From assembly GCF_024753215.1 (NCBI RefSeq), contig NZ_JANUGV010000001.1:372001-436000 (forward strand): a DNA stretch of 64,000 nucleotides, in the 5' to 3' direction. The notes under the pieces were generated by a model that saw only the letters and a program-made list of their open reading frames with translations, did no database searches and had not been told where the DNA came from. This DNA comes from Massilia solisilvae (GTDB lineage Bacteria; Pseudomonadota; Gammaproteobacteria; Burkholderiales; Burkholderiaceae_D). Shown here piece by piece: positions 38,596 through 48,499 of the stretch. The position numbers were made by a program, and so were the translations under genes. Positions within the stretch are counted from its first letter, which is position 1. Each line of letters begins with the position of its first letter.

Positions 38596-38643
38596 GCGAA
38601 AGCCGCAGCGTCGGCCATGGCCGAAAAAAATGAAGGACCAATG

Positions 38644-40101
38644 ATGACCAAGCTTTTCGTCCGCACCACCCTGGCACTCGCCATCGCCGCCGCGCTGACG
38701 GCATGTGGCACCGTCGGCAAGGACTTCGTCGCCCCGCAGGGAGCGGAAACCCCGACCTGGCGCCACGCCGCAACGCAGAACGACGCCGCGCGCCTGCCGG
38801 CTGCCTGGTGGACCGTGTACGGCGACGACACCCTGAACGCGCTCGAACAGCGCGCGCTGCGCGACAACCCGAGTGTGCTGGCCAGCGCGCAGCGGCTGCT
38901 GCAGGCGCAGGCGCAGCTTGGCGTGTCGCGCGCGGGCCAGGCGCCGCAGGTGTCGGTGAGCACGTCGGTGGCGAACTCGCGCACCTCGGCCGAGACCGCG
39001 CAAGGCATCGCGCTCGGCCATCGCTCCATTTCCGGCAACGAGTACTCGTTCGGCGGCTCGCTGTCGTGGGAGCTGGACCTGTGGGGCCGCGTGCGCCGTG
39101 TGGTGGAAGCGGCCGACGCGCAGGCGCTGGCGGCGCAGTACGACCGCGACGGCGTCATGCTCATGCTGTCCGGCCAGGTGGCCAGCGCTTACTGGCAACT
39201 GCGCGGGCTGGACGCGGAACTGGCGATCCTGCGTGATGCCGCGGGCGCGCGGGTAGAGGCGCAACAGCTGGTCGAAGCGCGCTTCAACGCCGGCCTGACC
39301 AATGAGCTGGACGTGTCGCGCGCGCGCGTCGAGCGCGCCAACGCCGAGGCCGACCTGCACGAGGTGCAGCGCCAGCGCAACCAGGTCGAGCATGGCCTGT
39401 CGGTGCTGGTCGGCGCCTCGCCCAGCGTGCCGCTGGTGGCGGCCACGCCGCGCGCCCAGCTGCCGCAGCCGCCGATGATTCCGGTCGGCCTGCCGGCCAG
39501 CGTGCTCGGCCAGCGTCCGGATCTGGCCGCCAGCGTGGCGGGTCTGAAGGCGTCCAATGCGCAGGTCGGCGTGGCCGAAGGCGCGTTCTATCCGTCGGTG
39601 TCGCTGACCGGGCGTTACGGCTTTGCCTCCGAAAGCCTGCACGACATCACGATGGCGGACTCGCGCCAGTTCTCATTCGGTCCGCTGGCGCTGTCGCTGC
39701 CGCTGTTCGACGGTGGTCGCAACAAGGCCAACCTGGCGCTTGCCAAGGCGCGCTACGACGAAGCGGTGGCGAACCACCAGGGCCGCCTGCTGACGGCGCT
39801 GCGCGAAGTGGAAGACGCGCTGTCGGACGTGCAGCAGCGGCAGCAGCAGGGCGCGGTGCAGGAGCAGGCGCGCCAGGCGGCCGATCGCGCGCTGGTGGTG
39901 GCGCAGGCGCGTTACGAGCGTGGCGTGTCCACTTACCTGGACGTGACCGATGCGCAGCGCAGCGCGCTGGCGGCGGATCGGGCCGGCGTGCAGATCTCCA
40001 CCCAGCGGCTGCTCGCATCCGTGGCGGTCGCTCGCGCGCTGGGCGGTGGCTGGATGCAGCAGGCTTCTTCGCCCGCTGTCGCGCAAGTCGCCGCCAAATA
40101 A
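38644..40101 (+). CDS. Outer-membrane efflux lipoprotein (NodT/OprM family)
   Basis: This 485-residue protein has a lipoprotein signal (ALAIAAALTAC). Two TolC-like repeats follow, with marker segments AAWWTVYGDDTLNALEQRAL, FGGSLSWELDLWGRVRR and LGQRPDLAASVAGLKASNAQVGVAEG. It forms the trimeric outer-membrane duct for EmrAB. Of two adjacent ATGs (38641, 38644) the second has the better distance (6 bases) from AAGGA. A family A repeat separates it from emrB. Confidence 0.93.
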   Translation: MTKLFVRTTLALAIAAALTACGTVGKDFVAPQGAETPTWRHAATQNDAARLPAAWWTVYGDDTLNALEQRALRDNPSVLASAQRLLQAQAQLGVSRAGQAPQVSVSTSVANSRTSAETAQGIALGHRSISGNEYSFGGSLSWELDLWGRVRRVVEAADAQALAAQYDRDGVMLMLSGQVASAYWQLRGLDAELAILRDAAGARVEAQQLVEARFNAGLTNELDVSRARVERANAEADLHEVQRQRNQVEHGLSVLVGASPSVPLVAATPRAQLPQPPMIPVGLPASVLGQRPDLAASVAGLKASNAQVGVAEGAFYPSVSLTGRYGFASESLHDITMADSRQFSFGPLALSLPLFDGGRNKANLALAKARYDEAVANHQGRLLTALREVEDALSDVQQRQQQGAVQEQARQAADRALVVAQARYERGVSTYLDVTDAQRSALAADRAGVQISTQRLLASVAVARALGGGWMQQASSPAVAQVAAK

Positions 40102-40134
40102 CCGTCGTTTCCGGCGCGGCCGGGAACGACGTTG
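40101..40134. repeat. Family A-like palindrome after the efflux operon
   Basis: ACCGTCGTTTCCGGCGCGGC... with CCGGGAACGACGTTG, a fully self-complementary variant that starts at the stop codon and may end the operon transcript. Confidence 0.8.
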
Positions 40135-40188
40135 TTGGGTGTGGTTAGGATTACAATGCTCCGGTTGCAATCCTTAACCCAGGGACCC

Positions 40189-41895
40189 ATGAAAAAAATT
40201 CTCGCACCCGTCATGCTGGCAGCCGCCATGAGCACTGCCTTTGCCGCCACCGCACCGGCCACCCCGGACGTGCCGCAGCTGAACGCGATGGCCAAGCGCT
40301 TTTCGCCCACCGAGCTGCGCGCCGACACCGCGTCGCTGTCCGCCGGCGACCGCATCGCGATCGCCAAGCTGATCGAAGCGGCCAAGATCGTCGACACCCT
40401 GCAGCTGCGCCAGCGCTGGTCTGGCAACGAGGCGCTGTGGGCCGCACTCCAGAAGGACAAGACGGCGCTCGGCGCCGCTCGCCGCAACTACTTCTGGCTG
40501 AACAAAGGCCCGTGGTCGATCATCGACGACAACAAGTCCTTCATGCCCGCCGAGTACGCCGGCATCCGCATCCCCGCCACCAAGCCGGCCGCCGCCAACT
40601 TCTACCCGGAAGGCGCGACCAGGCAGGAGCTCGAAGCGTGGATGAATTCGCTGCCCGCCGACCAGAAGGAGCAGGCGCAGTGGTTCTACACGGTGATACG
40701 CAAGGGCAGCGACGGCAAGTTCAAGACTGTGAAGTACTCCGACGAGTACAAGCCGGAGCTGGAAAAACTGGCCAGGCTGCTGCGTGAAGCGGCCGCCGCC
40801 ACCGGCAACGCCTCGCTCAGGAAGTTTTTGAACCTGCGCGCCGACGCCTTCCTGTCCAACGATTACCTGGCCTCGGACTTCGCGTGGATGGACCTGGATT
40901 CGCCGGTGGACGTGACCATCGGCCCGTACGAGACCTACAACGACGAGCTGTTCGGCTACAAGGCCGCCTTCGAGGCGTATGTGAACATCCGCGACGCCAA
41001 GGAAACGCAGAAGCTGAACTTCTTCGGCAAGCACATGCAGGAGCTGGAAGACAACCTGCCGCTCGACGCCAAGTACCGCAACCCGAAGGTGGGCGCGCTG
41101 GCGCCGATGGTGGTGGTGAACGAGGTCTATGGTGCCGGCGACGGCAACATGGGCGTGCAGACCGCCGCCTACAACCTGCCCAACGACGAACGCATCATCA
41201 GCCAGCGCGGTTCGAAGCGCGTGATGCTCAAGAACGTGCAGGAAGCGAAGTTCGATTCCACCCTCAAGCCGATCACCAGGCTGGTGCTGCGAGCGCAAGA
41301 CCAGAAGGACCTGGACTTCGACTCGTTCTTCACCCACATCCTCGCGCACGAGATCACGCACGGGCTGGGCCCGCACATCACCAAAAGCGGCGGCAAGGAA
41401 TCGACGCCGCGCCAGGACCTGAAGGACGCCTACTCGACCATCGAGGAAGCCAAGGCCGACATCACCGGCTTGTGGGCGCTGTCGTACATGATGGACAAGG
41501 GCCAGCTGAAGGACACGCTGGGGCAGGGCGCCGCGGCCGAGCGGAAACTGTTTAACACGTTTCTGGCATCCGCTTTCCGCACGCTGCACTTCGGCCTGAC
41601 CGATTCGCACGCGCGCGGCATGGCGATCCAGATGAACTACCTGCTTGACCACGGCGGCTTCGTGTCGCATGGCGACGGCACGTTCTCGGTCGACTTTGGC
41701 AAGATCAAGCAGGCCGTGGCCGACCTCGACCGCGAGTTCCTGACCATCGAAGCCACCGGCGACTACGCCCGCGCCCAGGCGATGATGAAGAAGTACGTCG
41801 TCATCCGCCCGGACGTGCAGAAGGCGCTGGACAAGATGAAGGACGTCCCCAACGACATCCGCCCGGCCTTCATCACCGCCGCCACCCTCAAGTAA
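40189..41895 (+). CDS. Exported M49-like zinc peptidase (dipeptidyl peptidase III family)
   Basis: This 568-residue precursor has a signal peptide ending MSTAFA. The zinc motif H387-E-I-T-H391 lies in ILAHEITHGLGPH. The third-ligand region is E419-E420-A-K-A-D in STIEEAKADITGLWAL, which resembles the EECRAD-type motif of DPP III. Eukaryotic DPP III has HExxGH; here the short HExxH form is seen. It probably cuts dipeptides from oligopeptides in the periplasm. Start 40189 is favoured by the signal peptide. Confidence 0.83.
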   Translation: MKKILAPVMLAAAMSTAFAATAPATPDVPQLNAMAKRFSPTELRADTASLSAGDRIAIAKLIEAAKIVDTLQLRQRWSGNEALWAALQKDKTALGAARRNYFWLNKGPWSIIDDNKSFMPAEYAGIRIPATKPAAANFYPEGATRQELEAWMNSLPADQKEQAQWFYTVIRKGSDGKFKTVKYSDEYKPELEKLARLLREAAAATGNASLRKFLNLRADAFLSNDYLASDFAWMDLDSPVDVTIGPYETYNDELFGYKAAFEAYVNIRDAKETQKLNFFGKHMQELEDNLPLDAKYRNPKVGALAPMVVVNEVYGAGDGNMGVQTAAYNLPNDERIISQRGSKRVMLKNVQEAKFDSTLKPITRLVLRAQDQKDLDFDSFFTHILAHEITHGLGPHITKSGGKESTPRQDLKDAYSTIEEAKADITGLWALSYMMDKGQLKDTLGQGAAAERKLFNTFLASAFRTLHFGLTDSHARGMAIQMNYLLDHGGFVSHGDGTFSVDFGKIKQAVADLDREFLTIEATGDYARAQAMMKKYVVIRPDVQKALDKMKDVPNDIRPAFITAATLK

Positions 41896-41900
41896 ATAGC

Positions 41901-41940
41901 ATCGTCGCCCCGGCGAAAGCCGGGGCCCATGCCGAGCTTG
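41901..41940. repeat. Family A palindromic repeat
   Basis: ATCGTCGCCCCGGCGAAAGC... with CGGGGCCCATGCCGAGCTTG, after the peptidase gene. Confidence 0.82.
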
Positions 41941-42072
41941 CGGCGTGCACGCCGCTTGCAACCCCGACACCTTTGCCTTCTTTTCTACAGCGAAAAATTT
42001 TCTCGATTCCACAGGTTCTCTGGACCGTAGAATTGCCTTACGGCATTTCTCCACCCCTCCGGAAACCTCGCC

Positions 42073-42762
42073 ATGCGTACGCTCCTCCCGCTATTCCCGA
42101 TGCTGCTGGCATGCCATGCTGCATCCGCCGCCGATCTTACTGAACAGGAAACCCGCTGGCTCCGCGCGGCCGCTCCGGTTCTGTCGTATTCGCAACAGCT
42201 GAAACTCCCGCTCGACATCATCGTGCAGCCGCAAGCCAAATCGGGCGACGTGCCGCTGGCGATGGGATTCGACGGCGGCCGCTGCAAGCTGGTGCTGTCC
42301 CTACGTGGCAATGCCGACGCCGAGGCGGTGCTGGGCAGCGTGCCCGAGGCCTCGCGCGCCGAACTGATCGAAGCGATGGCTGCGCACGAGATCGGGCATT
42401 GCTGGCGCTACGCACAGGGCGTCTGGCATGCGCTGCCGGCCGGCTTTGTCGAGGTTGGCGAGCAGAGCGCGTCCGACCAGTCGCTGCTGGCCGAGGCCAG
42501 GGCGATCCGTGAAAACCGCCGCGAAGAAGGCTACGCCGACCTGGTGGCGCTGGCCTGGACGCGGCACAGCCACCCCGGCGACTATGGCCGCATCTACGGC
42601 TGGCTCGCCTCGGTGCGCGCCACCCAGCCGGTGTCCGGCGCCGGCCACGATACCCGTGCCTGGGTGAACCTGGCCCGCGACGGGGACGCATTCGGCGCCG
42701 CCGACAAGCCTTTCGAGGACGCGCTGCCGTTGTGGCGCAAGGGCTTGCTGACCGACGAGTAA
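42073..42762 (+). CDS. Exported putative zinc metalloprotease
   Basis: This 229-residue protein has a signal peptide ending HAASA. It has an HExxH zinc motif (H105-E-I-G-H109 in MAAHEIGHCWRYAQG), and 40 residues later ENRREEGYADLVALAWTRH supplies a plausible third ligand. I do not recognise the family. It may be a cell-envelope protease or a peptidoglycan-linked hydrolase. ATG 42073 is set by the signal peptide. It is the second exported metallopeptidase in a row. Confidence 0.72.
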   Translation: MRTLLPLFPMLLACHAASAADLTEQETRWLRAAAPVLSYSQQLKLPLDIIVQPQAKSGDVPLAMGFDGGRCKLVLSLRGNADAEAVLGSVPEASRAELIEAMAAHEIGHCWRYAQGVWHALPAGFVEVGEQSASDQSLLAEARAIRENRREEGYADLVALAWTRHSHPGDYGRIYGWLASVRATQPVSGAGHDTRAWVNLARDGDAFGAADKPFEDALPLWRKGLLTDE

Positions 42763-42868
42763 CAGCGGGCGGGTGGTTTTTTCGACAAGTGTTCGATGTC
42801 GCACAGATGACGCCGTTGCGCAGGCGTTAAATCATGGTATTAACAACAACGGACGCAAGGGACACCAC

Positions 42869-44092
42869 ATGAAAACGCTTATCGCCGCCCTGCTGGCGAC
42901 TGCCGCCGGCTCCAGCCATGCATTCGCACCCACCGCCGCGCTCAACCACGACCCGGCCACCTACCGCGCAGTGACCCAGAAGGCCGCCGCCGAGTACAAG
43001 GCCGCCGCCGCCAAGTGCAATGGCATGAGCGGCAATGACAAGGACGTGTGCATGGCCGAGGCAAAGGCGGCGCGAGCGCGCACCGAGTCCGACGCGCTGG
43101 CCAAATACAACCAGACCAGCGAAAGCCGCACCAAGGCGCGCGAGCGGGTGGCCGATGCCGACTACGCGGTGGCCAGGGCCAAGTGCGGCGCGATGAGCGG
43201 GGCCGACAAGGACAGCTGCCTGAACAACGCCAAGTCCACCCACACCGCGGCGCTGGCCGATGCGAAGAGCGGCCGCGACGTGAGCGCAGCCGGCGCCAGC
43301 GGCAGCGGCGGCACCGTGATCGCGGGCACCGGCAATGCCAACGCATCGAAGGCCATGGAGAAGTGCGAGCAAGCCGGCGGCGACGCGCGCACCGGCTGTC
43401 TGGTCCAGACCAAGCCGGGTCCGGCGACTGCGGCGGCCCGGGCCGGCAACGAGGTTGCGGCGCACACCGAGAACGCGGCCGCCGACACGCGTGATGCGGC
43501 GGCGGTTGCGGCCGACAAGACCCGCAGTGCCGCTTCCACCGCCGCCGAGAAGACGAAGGAGCTGGCACAGGCCACGGTGGAAAAGACCAAGGAGGTGGCC
43601 CATACCGTCGCCCAGAAGACCGAGACCGCCCTGGACAGGGCTGGCGAGAAGAGCCGCGAGGTTGCCTCGACTGCGGCGCAAAAGACCGAGAACACGATGG
43701 AGCGCGCTGGCGACAAGACCCGCCAGGCCGCATCGACTGCGGCGCACAAGACCGAAAACGCGATGGAGCGGGCTGGCGAGAAGACGCGCGACACCGCAGC
43801 TACCGTTGCCGACAAAGCTGACGGCGCCACCGACACCGCCGCCGCCAACACGCGCGAGGCCGGCAAGAAGACCGCGGTCGCCGCTTCCGACACCGCCATC
43901 ACCACCAAGGTCAAGGCCAGCCTGTTCAAGGAACCGGACCTCAAATCGCTGGCCATCCACGTCGAGACCGAGAAGGGCGTGGTGATGCTGAGCGGCTTCG
44001 TCGATTCCAAGGCCGAGGCGGACAAGGCGGTCAAGGTGGCCAAGGAAGTGGACGGCGTGGCCAACGTGAAGAGCGCCATCAAGGTGAAGTAG
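42869..44092 (+). CDS. BON-domain protein with LEA-like repeats
   Basis: This 407-residue exported protein has three parts. After a signal peptide (SSHAFA) come two copies of an Ala/Lys motif with paired cysteines (AKCNGMSGNDKDVCMAEAK, AKCGAMSGADKDSCLNNAK). Residues about 205-330 are near-periodic KT/EK helices (AAEKTKELAQATVEKTKEVA, TENTMERAGDKTRQAAS) like LEA or apolipoprotein repeats. A C-terminal BON domain of about 70 residues ends it (AITTKVKASLFKEPDLKSLA, VVMLSGFVDSKAEADKAV). BON domains bind phospholipid; a stress or envelope role is likely. Start set by the signal peptide. Confidence 0.85.
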   Translation: MKTLIAALLATAAGSSHAFAPTAALNHDPATYRAVTQKAAAEYKAAAAKCNGMSGNDKDVCMAEAKAARARTESDALAKYNQTSESRTKARERVADADYAVARAKCGAMSGADKDSCLNNAKSTHTAALADAKSGRDVSAAGASGSGGTVIAGTGNANASKAMEKCEQAGGDARTGCLVQTKPGPATAAARAGNEVAAHTENAAADTRDAAAVAADKTRSAASTAAEKTKELAQATVEKTKEVAHTVAQKTETALDRAGEKSREVASTAAQKTENTMERAGDKTRQAASTAAHKTENAMERAGEKTRDTAATVADKADGATDTAAANTREAGKKTAVAASDTAITTKVKASLFKEPDLKSLAIHVETEKGVVMLSGFVDSKAEADKAVKVAKEVDGVANVKSAIKVK

Positions 44093-44244
44093 GGGCATGC
44101 GGTATGCATATGTGTGACGGTTCCGCGGGCGGCTGACACACACTGTCGCGCCGCGTCCACGGAACCGCGCCTGTCACGGCACGGTTCCCGCCATCGCATG
44201 AGATGCGAGGCAACCAGTTCACCTTGCGAGCGTATAATCGAGCG

Positions 44245-45084
44245 GTGAACAGAATCGAAGCCTTTGGTTACATCGCCGCCCAGGCAGCGCGCGGCGACAT
44301 GACCTTCCCAACCAGTGTCAACGCCGTCCTGCGCCTTCAATTGGCGCTGGAGGATCCCGATTGTCATCTGGAAGACGCAATCCGCCTGGTGCTGGGCGAG
44401 CCGCAGCTGGCGGCGCGTACCGTGGCGCTGGCGAACACCGCTGCCTATAACAGTGCGGCTGGCCCGCAGATCACCAACGTGCGCGCGGCCGTCGCGCGGA
44501 TCGGCTACCGGCGCCTGCAGGCGCTCGTGGCCAGTCTGGTGGTGCGCCAGTTCGGCAGCCGCATCGTGGACCCTGGCCTGCGCGCCAAGGCCGAGCAGCT
44601 GTGGGCGCATACCGCCCACGTGGCGGCGCTGGCCGAGGCGTTTGCGCGCCGGGTCACCTTCGTCAACCCCGACACCGCCCTGTTCGCCGGCATCGTGCAC
44701 GAGGTCGGCGGGTTCTACCTGCTCTCGCGCGCCGACGAATTCCCGGGCCTGTTGGACGAAGATCCCGAGAACTGGGCCGAGCTGTGCGAGGACGTGGTCA
44801 GCCGCGAGGTGCTGCGCAAGCTGGCCGTGCCGGCGCCGGTGGCCGAAGCGATCGTCGAACTGCGTGGCGCGTGGCTGGGCATGCCCCCCGAAACCCTGCG
44901 TGACACGCTGCTGCTGGCCAACCAGTACACCCCCGTGGCCTCGCCGCTGGGCACGCCGCCGCCCCCGCCGCCGGAGCACGCCGAAAGCGCGCTCGACTTC
45001 GTGCTCGACGAAGACACGCTGCGCGACATCCAGCGCGAAGCGGCCGAGACCTTCATCTCCATGGACGGGCCGCCCCTGGCCTGA
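44245..45084 (+). CDS. HDOD domain protein
   Basis: This 279-residue protein with an HDOD fold (FPTSVNAVLRLQLALEDPDC, VALANTAAYNSA, VAAVARIGYRRLQALV) is a class of signalling proteins related to HD phosphohydrolases but without metal ligands. A Pro-rich linker precedes a short tail. I prefer the GTG at 44245 (VNRIEAFGYIAAQ) because TATAAT at 44233-44238 lies inside the extra codons of an ATG start at 44203. The mRNA may then be almost leaderless. Confidence 0.85.
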   Translation: MNRIEAFGYIAAQAARGDMTFPTSVNAVLRLQLALEDPDCHLEDAIRLVLGEPQLAARTVALANTAAYNSAAGPQITNVRAAVARIGYRRLQALVASLVVRQFGSRIVDPGLRAKAEQLWAHTAHVAALAEAFARRVTFVNPDTALFAGIVHEVGGFYLLSRADEFPGLLDEDPENWAELCEDVVSREVLRKLAVPAPVAEAIVELRGAWLGMPPETLRDTLLLANQYTPVASPLGTPPPPPPEHAESALDFVLDEDTLRDIQREAAETFISMDGPPLA

Positions 45085-45178
45085 GCCGTTTGCCTGGGGT
45101 TCCCGCTTGCGGAACCAAGGCCGAAGCCAGCACTTCTAACCCCTTGGGAGGGACACCCGTCCGTCGCGAGGTGCTGGC

Positions 45179-46534
45179 ATGTTCCCATCATGGCCGGCAA
45201 GGCTGGCTTGTTCGTTGCTGATGGCGCTGGCGGCGCTGGCCCCGGCGCGCCTGTCCGGGGTGCCGCGTGCGGTTGACCTGGCGGGCACGGCCAAGGTCGT
45301 CGTGCTCACCGTGGACGGCGCCATCGGCCCGGCCTATGCCGACTACGTCGCCCGCGGCATCGCCCGCGCCGCAAGCCAGCGCGCCCAGCTCGTCGTGCTG
45401 CGGCTGGACACCCCGGGCGGCCTGGACACGTCCATGCGCACCATCATCCGCGCGATCCTCACGGCGCCGCTGCCGGTGGCGAGCTACGTCGCCCCTGGTG
45501 GCGCGCGCGCGGCCAGCGCCGGCACCTACATCCTGTACGCCAGCCACATCGCCGCAATGGCGCCTGGCACCAACCTGGGCGCCGCCACGCCGGTCGCCGT
45601 GGGCCCGGGCGGCGCCGAGCCGGCCAGGGAAAAGACGCCATCGACGATGGAACACAAAGAAGTCAACGATGCCGCCGCCTACATCCGCGGGCTGGCCCAG
45701 ATGCGCGGCCGTAATGCCGACTGGGCCGAGCAGGCGGTGCGCGAAGCCGTCAGCCTGTCCGCGGAGGAGGCGCTCAAGGCGCACGTGGTCGATGACGTGG
45801 CGCCGGACCTGCCGCGGCTGCTGGCGCTGCTCGACGGCAGGACCGTGACCGTGCTCGGCCAGCCGAAAACGCTGCACACCGCGCGCGCTCCCGTCGAGGA
45901 CGCGGCCCCGGACTGGCGCACGCGCCTGCTCGCCGCCATCACCAACCCGAGCGTCGCGCTGATCCTGATGACCGTGGGGATCTACGGGCTGGTGTTCGAA
46001 TTCATGAGTCCCGGCGCGGTCGCGCCCGGCGTGGCGGGGACGATCTGCCTGCTGCTCGGCCTGTACGGCCTGCAGCTCCTGCCGGTCAACTACTCGGGCC
46101 TGGCGCTCATCCTGCTCGGGCTTGGGCTGATGGTGGCTGAGGCCTTCCTGCCCACGTTCGGCGCGATCGGGATCGGCGGCGTGATCGCGTTCGTGATCGG
46201 CGCACTGATGCTGGTCGAGACCGACCGGCCCGGCTTTGGCATCCCGCCAGTCCTGGTCGGCACGCTTGGGGTGGCGGCGGGCCTGCTGGTCACGGCAACG
46301 GCGAACGTGGCCTTGCGCACACGCCGCCGCAAGCCGGTCAGCGGGGCCGAGGCGCTGGTCGGCAGCGTGGGCGAAATGCTGGAGGGCGCCACGCGCGAAG
46401 GCTGGGCCAACATCGGCGGCGAGACCTGGCACGTCGTCACCGACACGCCGCTCGCGCGCGCCCAGCGCGTGCGCGTGGTCGCGATGCGCGGCCCCGTGCT
46501 GCATGTGGTGCCTGAAAATGAACGAGGAGCCTGA
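45179..46534 (+). CDS. NfeD-family membrane-bound serine protease (1510-type)
   Basis: This 451-residue protein has a signal or anchor helix, then a ClpP-like protease domain: [15 protein letters not shown], nucleophile S113 in [12 protein letters not shown], and candidate catalytic lysine K160 in [14 protein letters not shown]. Four helices (about 255-390) and a soluble NfeD OB-fold tail ([20 protein letters not shown]) complete it. Such proteases pair with stomatin-like proteins, and a slipin gene follows after one base. Confidence 0.93.
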   Translation: MFPSWPARLACSLLMALAALAPARLSGVPRAVDLAGTAKVVVLTVDGAIGPAYADYVARGIARAASQRAQLVVLRLDTPGGLDTSMRTIIRAILTAPLPVASYVAPGGARAASAGTYILYASHIAAMAPGTNLGAATPVAVGPGGAEPAREKTPSTMEHKEVNDAAAYIRGLAQMRGRNADWAEQAVREAVSLSAEEALKAHVVDDVAPDLPRLLALLDGRTVTVLGQPKTLHTARAPVEDAAPDWRTRLLAAITNPSVALILMTVGIYGLVFEFMSPGAVAPGVAGTICLLLGLYGLQLLPVNYSGLALILLGLGLMVAEAFLPTFGAIGIGGVIAFVIGALMLVETDRPGFGIPPVLVGTLGVAAGLLVTATANVALRTRRRKPVSGAEALVGSVGEMLEGATREGWANIGGETWHVVTDTPLARAQRVRVVAMRGPVLHVVPENERGA

Positions 46535-46535
46535 G

Positions 46536-47324
46536 ATGCTAATCGAGTTCAGTTTTTCGATCGGCCTGATCATCGTGCTGCTGGCCGTGCTGCTGGCCAT
46601 GTCGGTGCGCATCTTGCGCGAATACGAGCGCGGCGTGGTGTTCCAGCTCGGGCGCTTCTGGGCCGTAAAGGGACCCGGACTGTTCCTGCTGATCCCGGTG
46701 CTGCAGCAGATGGTGCGGGTGGACCTGCGCACCATCGTGCACGACGTGCCCAAGCAGGACGTGATCTCGCGCGACAACGTGTCGGTGCGGGTGAGCGCGG
46801 TGCTGTACTTCCGCGTGATCGACCCGGCCAAGGCCATCATCCAGGTCGCGAATTTTTTCGAGGCTACCAGCCAGCTGGCGCAGACGACGCTGCGCTCGGT
46901 GCTGGGCAAGCACGAACTCGACCAGATGCTGGCCGAGCGCGAAAAGCTCAATATCGACATCCAGCAGGTGCTCGACGCGCAGACCGACGCCTGGGGCATC
47001 AAGGTGGCCAACGTCGAGATCAAGCACGTGGACCTGGACGAATCGATGATCCGCGCCATTGCGCGCCAGGCCGAGGCCGAGCGCGAGCGCCGCGCCAAGG
47101 TGATCCACGCGGAGGGCGAACTGCAGGCGTCCGAAAAGCTGATGCAGGCCGCGCAGGTGCTGGGGCGCCAAAGCGGCTCGATGCAGCTGCGCTACCTGCA
47201 GACCTTGTCCACCATCGCCAGCGACAAGACCGCCACCATCGTGTTCCCGCTGCCGGTGGATTTGCTCGGCTCCTTTATCCAAGCGGCAGAAAACCGTCGT
47301 TCCCGCGAAGGCGGGAACCCATAG
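46536..47324 (+). CDS. Slipin (stomatin/SPFH family) membrane protein
   Basis: This 262-residue protein has an N-terminal membrane helix ([18 protein letters not shown]) and an SPFH domain ([38 protein letters not shown]). A coiled-coil region follows ([20 protein letters not shown]). It is the usual partner and substrate of NfeD proteases in membrane microdomains. The last ten residues, [10 protein letters not shown], and the stop are encoded by a family A repeat, so the ancestral end lay near residue 252. Confidence 0.95.
   Translation: MLIEFSFSIGLIIVLLAVLLAMSVRILREYERGVVFQLGRFWAVKGPGLFLLIPVLQQMVRVDLRTIVHDVPKQDVISRDNVSVRVSAVLYFRVIDPAKAIIQVANFFEATSQLAQTTLRSVLGKHELDQMLAEREKLNIDIQQVLDAQTDAWGIKVANVEIKHVDLDESMIRAIARQAEAERERRAKVIHAEGELQASEKLMQAAQVLGRQSGSMQLRYLQTLSTIASDKTATIVFPLPVDLLGSFIQAAENRRSREGGNP
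47291..47324. repeat. Family A palindromic repeat forming the slipin 3' end
   Basis: AACCGTCGTTCCCGCGAAGG... with GCGGGAACCCATAG. The slipin frame reads through it and stops on its TAG. Confidence 0.87.
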
Positions 47325-47366
47325 ACCGCCTGCGCAACCCGGCCATGCGACAAGCCGACCAGCCGC

Positions 47367-47469
47367 GTAGGGTGGGCGGGTTTCCCGCCCACGCGTTCAG
47401 GGCATGTTTGAAGCATGGACGGTTCGAGTTGTCGCTGGACGCGTGGGCAGGAAACCTGCCCACCCTACG
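47367..47469. repeat. Family B palindromic repeats, inverted pair
   Basis: Copies at 47367-47399 (GTAGGGTGGGCGGG...) and 47438-47469 (GGACGCGTGGGCAGG...) with 38 bases between, in the slipin-LysR convergent gap. Confidence 0.88.
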
Positions 47470-47481
47470 TGTCCTCCGCAC

Positions 47482-48396
47482 TCACTCCCAGCTGACGATG
47501 CCACCCTGGTAGGCCCGCGTCCTGGCCACGATGCGCTTGTCGCGCAGGAAGCGCAGCACCGCCTTCACGGCCGGTGCGCGCATGGTCCCGGGCAGGGCGG
47601 CGATGACGAATTCGCGCCGCGCGGCAATCGGCAGCGCAAGCGTGCGCACCTCGTCGGGCTTGGGGAACACCGACAGCTCGGGCAGGATCGAGAACCCCAT
47701 GCCGCGGCCGACCATGGCGGCGATGCTCGTGTCGTTGGCCATCGTGCGGCTTGGCCGCGCTGCGAAACCGGCCGCACGGCAGCGCTCCAACACGGCGGCC
47801 GCACCCGAGCACGCCAGCGCGATGAACGGCAGGCCATCGACCGCCGGCCAGCCCGCGTCGATGCGCGGCGCCAGCGAAGCGGGCAGCACCAGCCGGTAGC
47901 TGTCGAACAGGTAGGGCTGCCACGCGAGCGCGTCATCCACCGGCAGCTGCGCAATGCCGACGTCGGCGCGGCCCTGCAGCACCGCTTGCGCCACATCGTC
48001 GCGCTCGTCGCAGCCGTCGTCGATCTCGATCTCGATGCCCGGATATTCCAGCGCCAGCGCCTCGAGCGCGTGCGGCAGCAGGTGCGTGCCCACGCTGCGA
48101 AAGCACGCGATGCGCACGCGTCCCGCCAGCGCCTGGCTGTCGCGCGCGGCGTCGAGCAGGCTGGCCTCGATCCGCAGCATCTGCCGCGCCTTGTCCAGAA
48201 CCCGGTGGCCCGCGTCGGTCGGCGCCGAGCCATCGCGTCCACGCGCGAGCAGGCGCACGCCGAGCTCGCGTTCGAGCTCGCCGATCGCGTGGCTGATGCG
48301 CGATTGCGTGCAGTCGAGCTGCGCGGCGGCCGCGCTGAAACTGCCGTTATCCGCGACCGCCACCAGCATCCTGAGTTGGCTGAGCTTCATGGCCAT
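47482..48396 (-). CDS. LysR-family transcriptional regulator
   Basis: This 304-residue protein has the winged helix MKLSQLRMLVAVADNGSFSAA / CTQSRISHAIGELEREL and an effector-binding domain (VGRGMGFSILPELSVFP). It is divergent from an isochorismatase-like hydrolase gene across 103 bases, so that gene is the likely target. AAGGA lies five bases before ATG 48396. Confidence 0.92.
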   Translation of the reverse strand: MAMKLSQLRMLVAVADNGSFSAAAAQLDCTQSRISHAIGELERELGVRLLARGRDGSAPTDAGHRVLDKARQMLRIEASLLDAARDSQALAGRVRIACFRSVGTHLLPHALEALALEYPGIEIEIDDGCDERDDVAQAVLQGRADVGIAQLPVDDALAWQPYLFDSYRLVLPASLAPRIDAGWPAVDGLPFIALACSGAAAVLERCRAAGFAARPSRTMANDTSIAAMVGRGMGFSILPELSVFPKPDEVRTLALPIAARREFVIAALPGTMRAPAVKAVLRFLRDKRIVARTRAYQGGIVSWE

Positions 48397-48499
48397 CGAA
48401 ATCCTTCATGGATGAGCTGGCAATTATCGGGCATTTCGGTTGGGCTTGCAGCAACGCGCGGGCGAAGATGGCGGCTCATCCATTCGAGAGGAGTACCCG

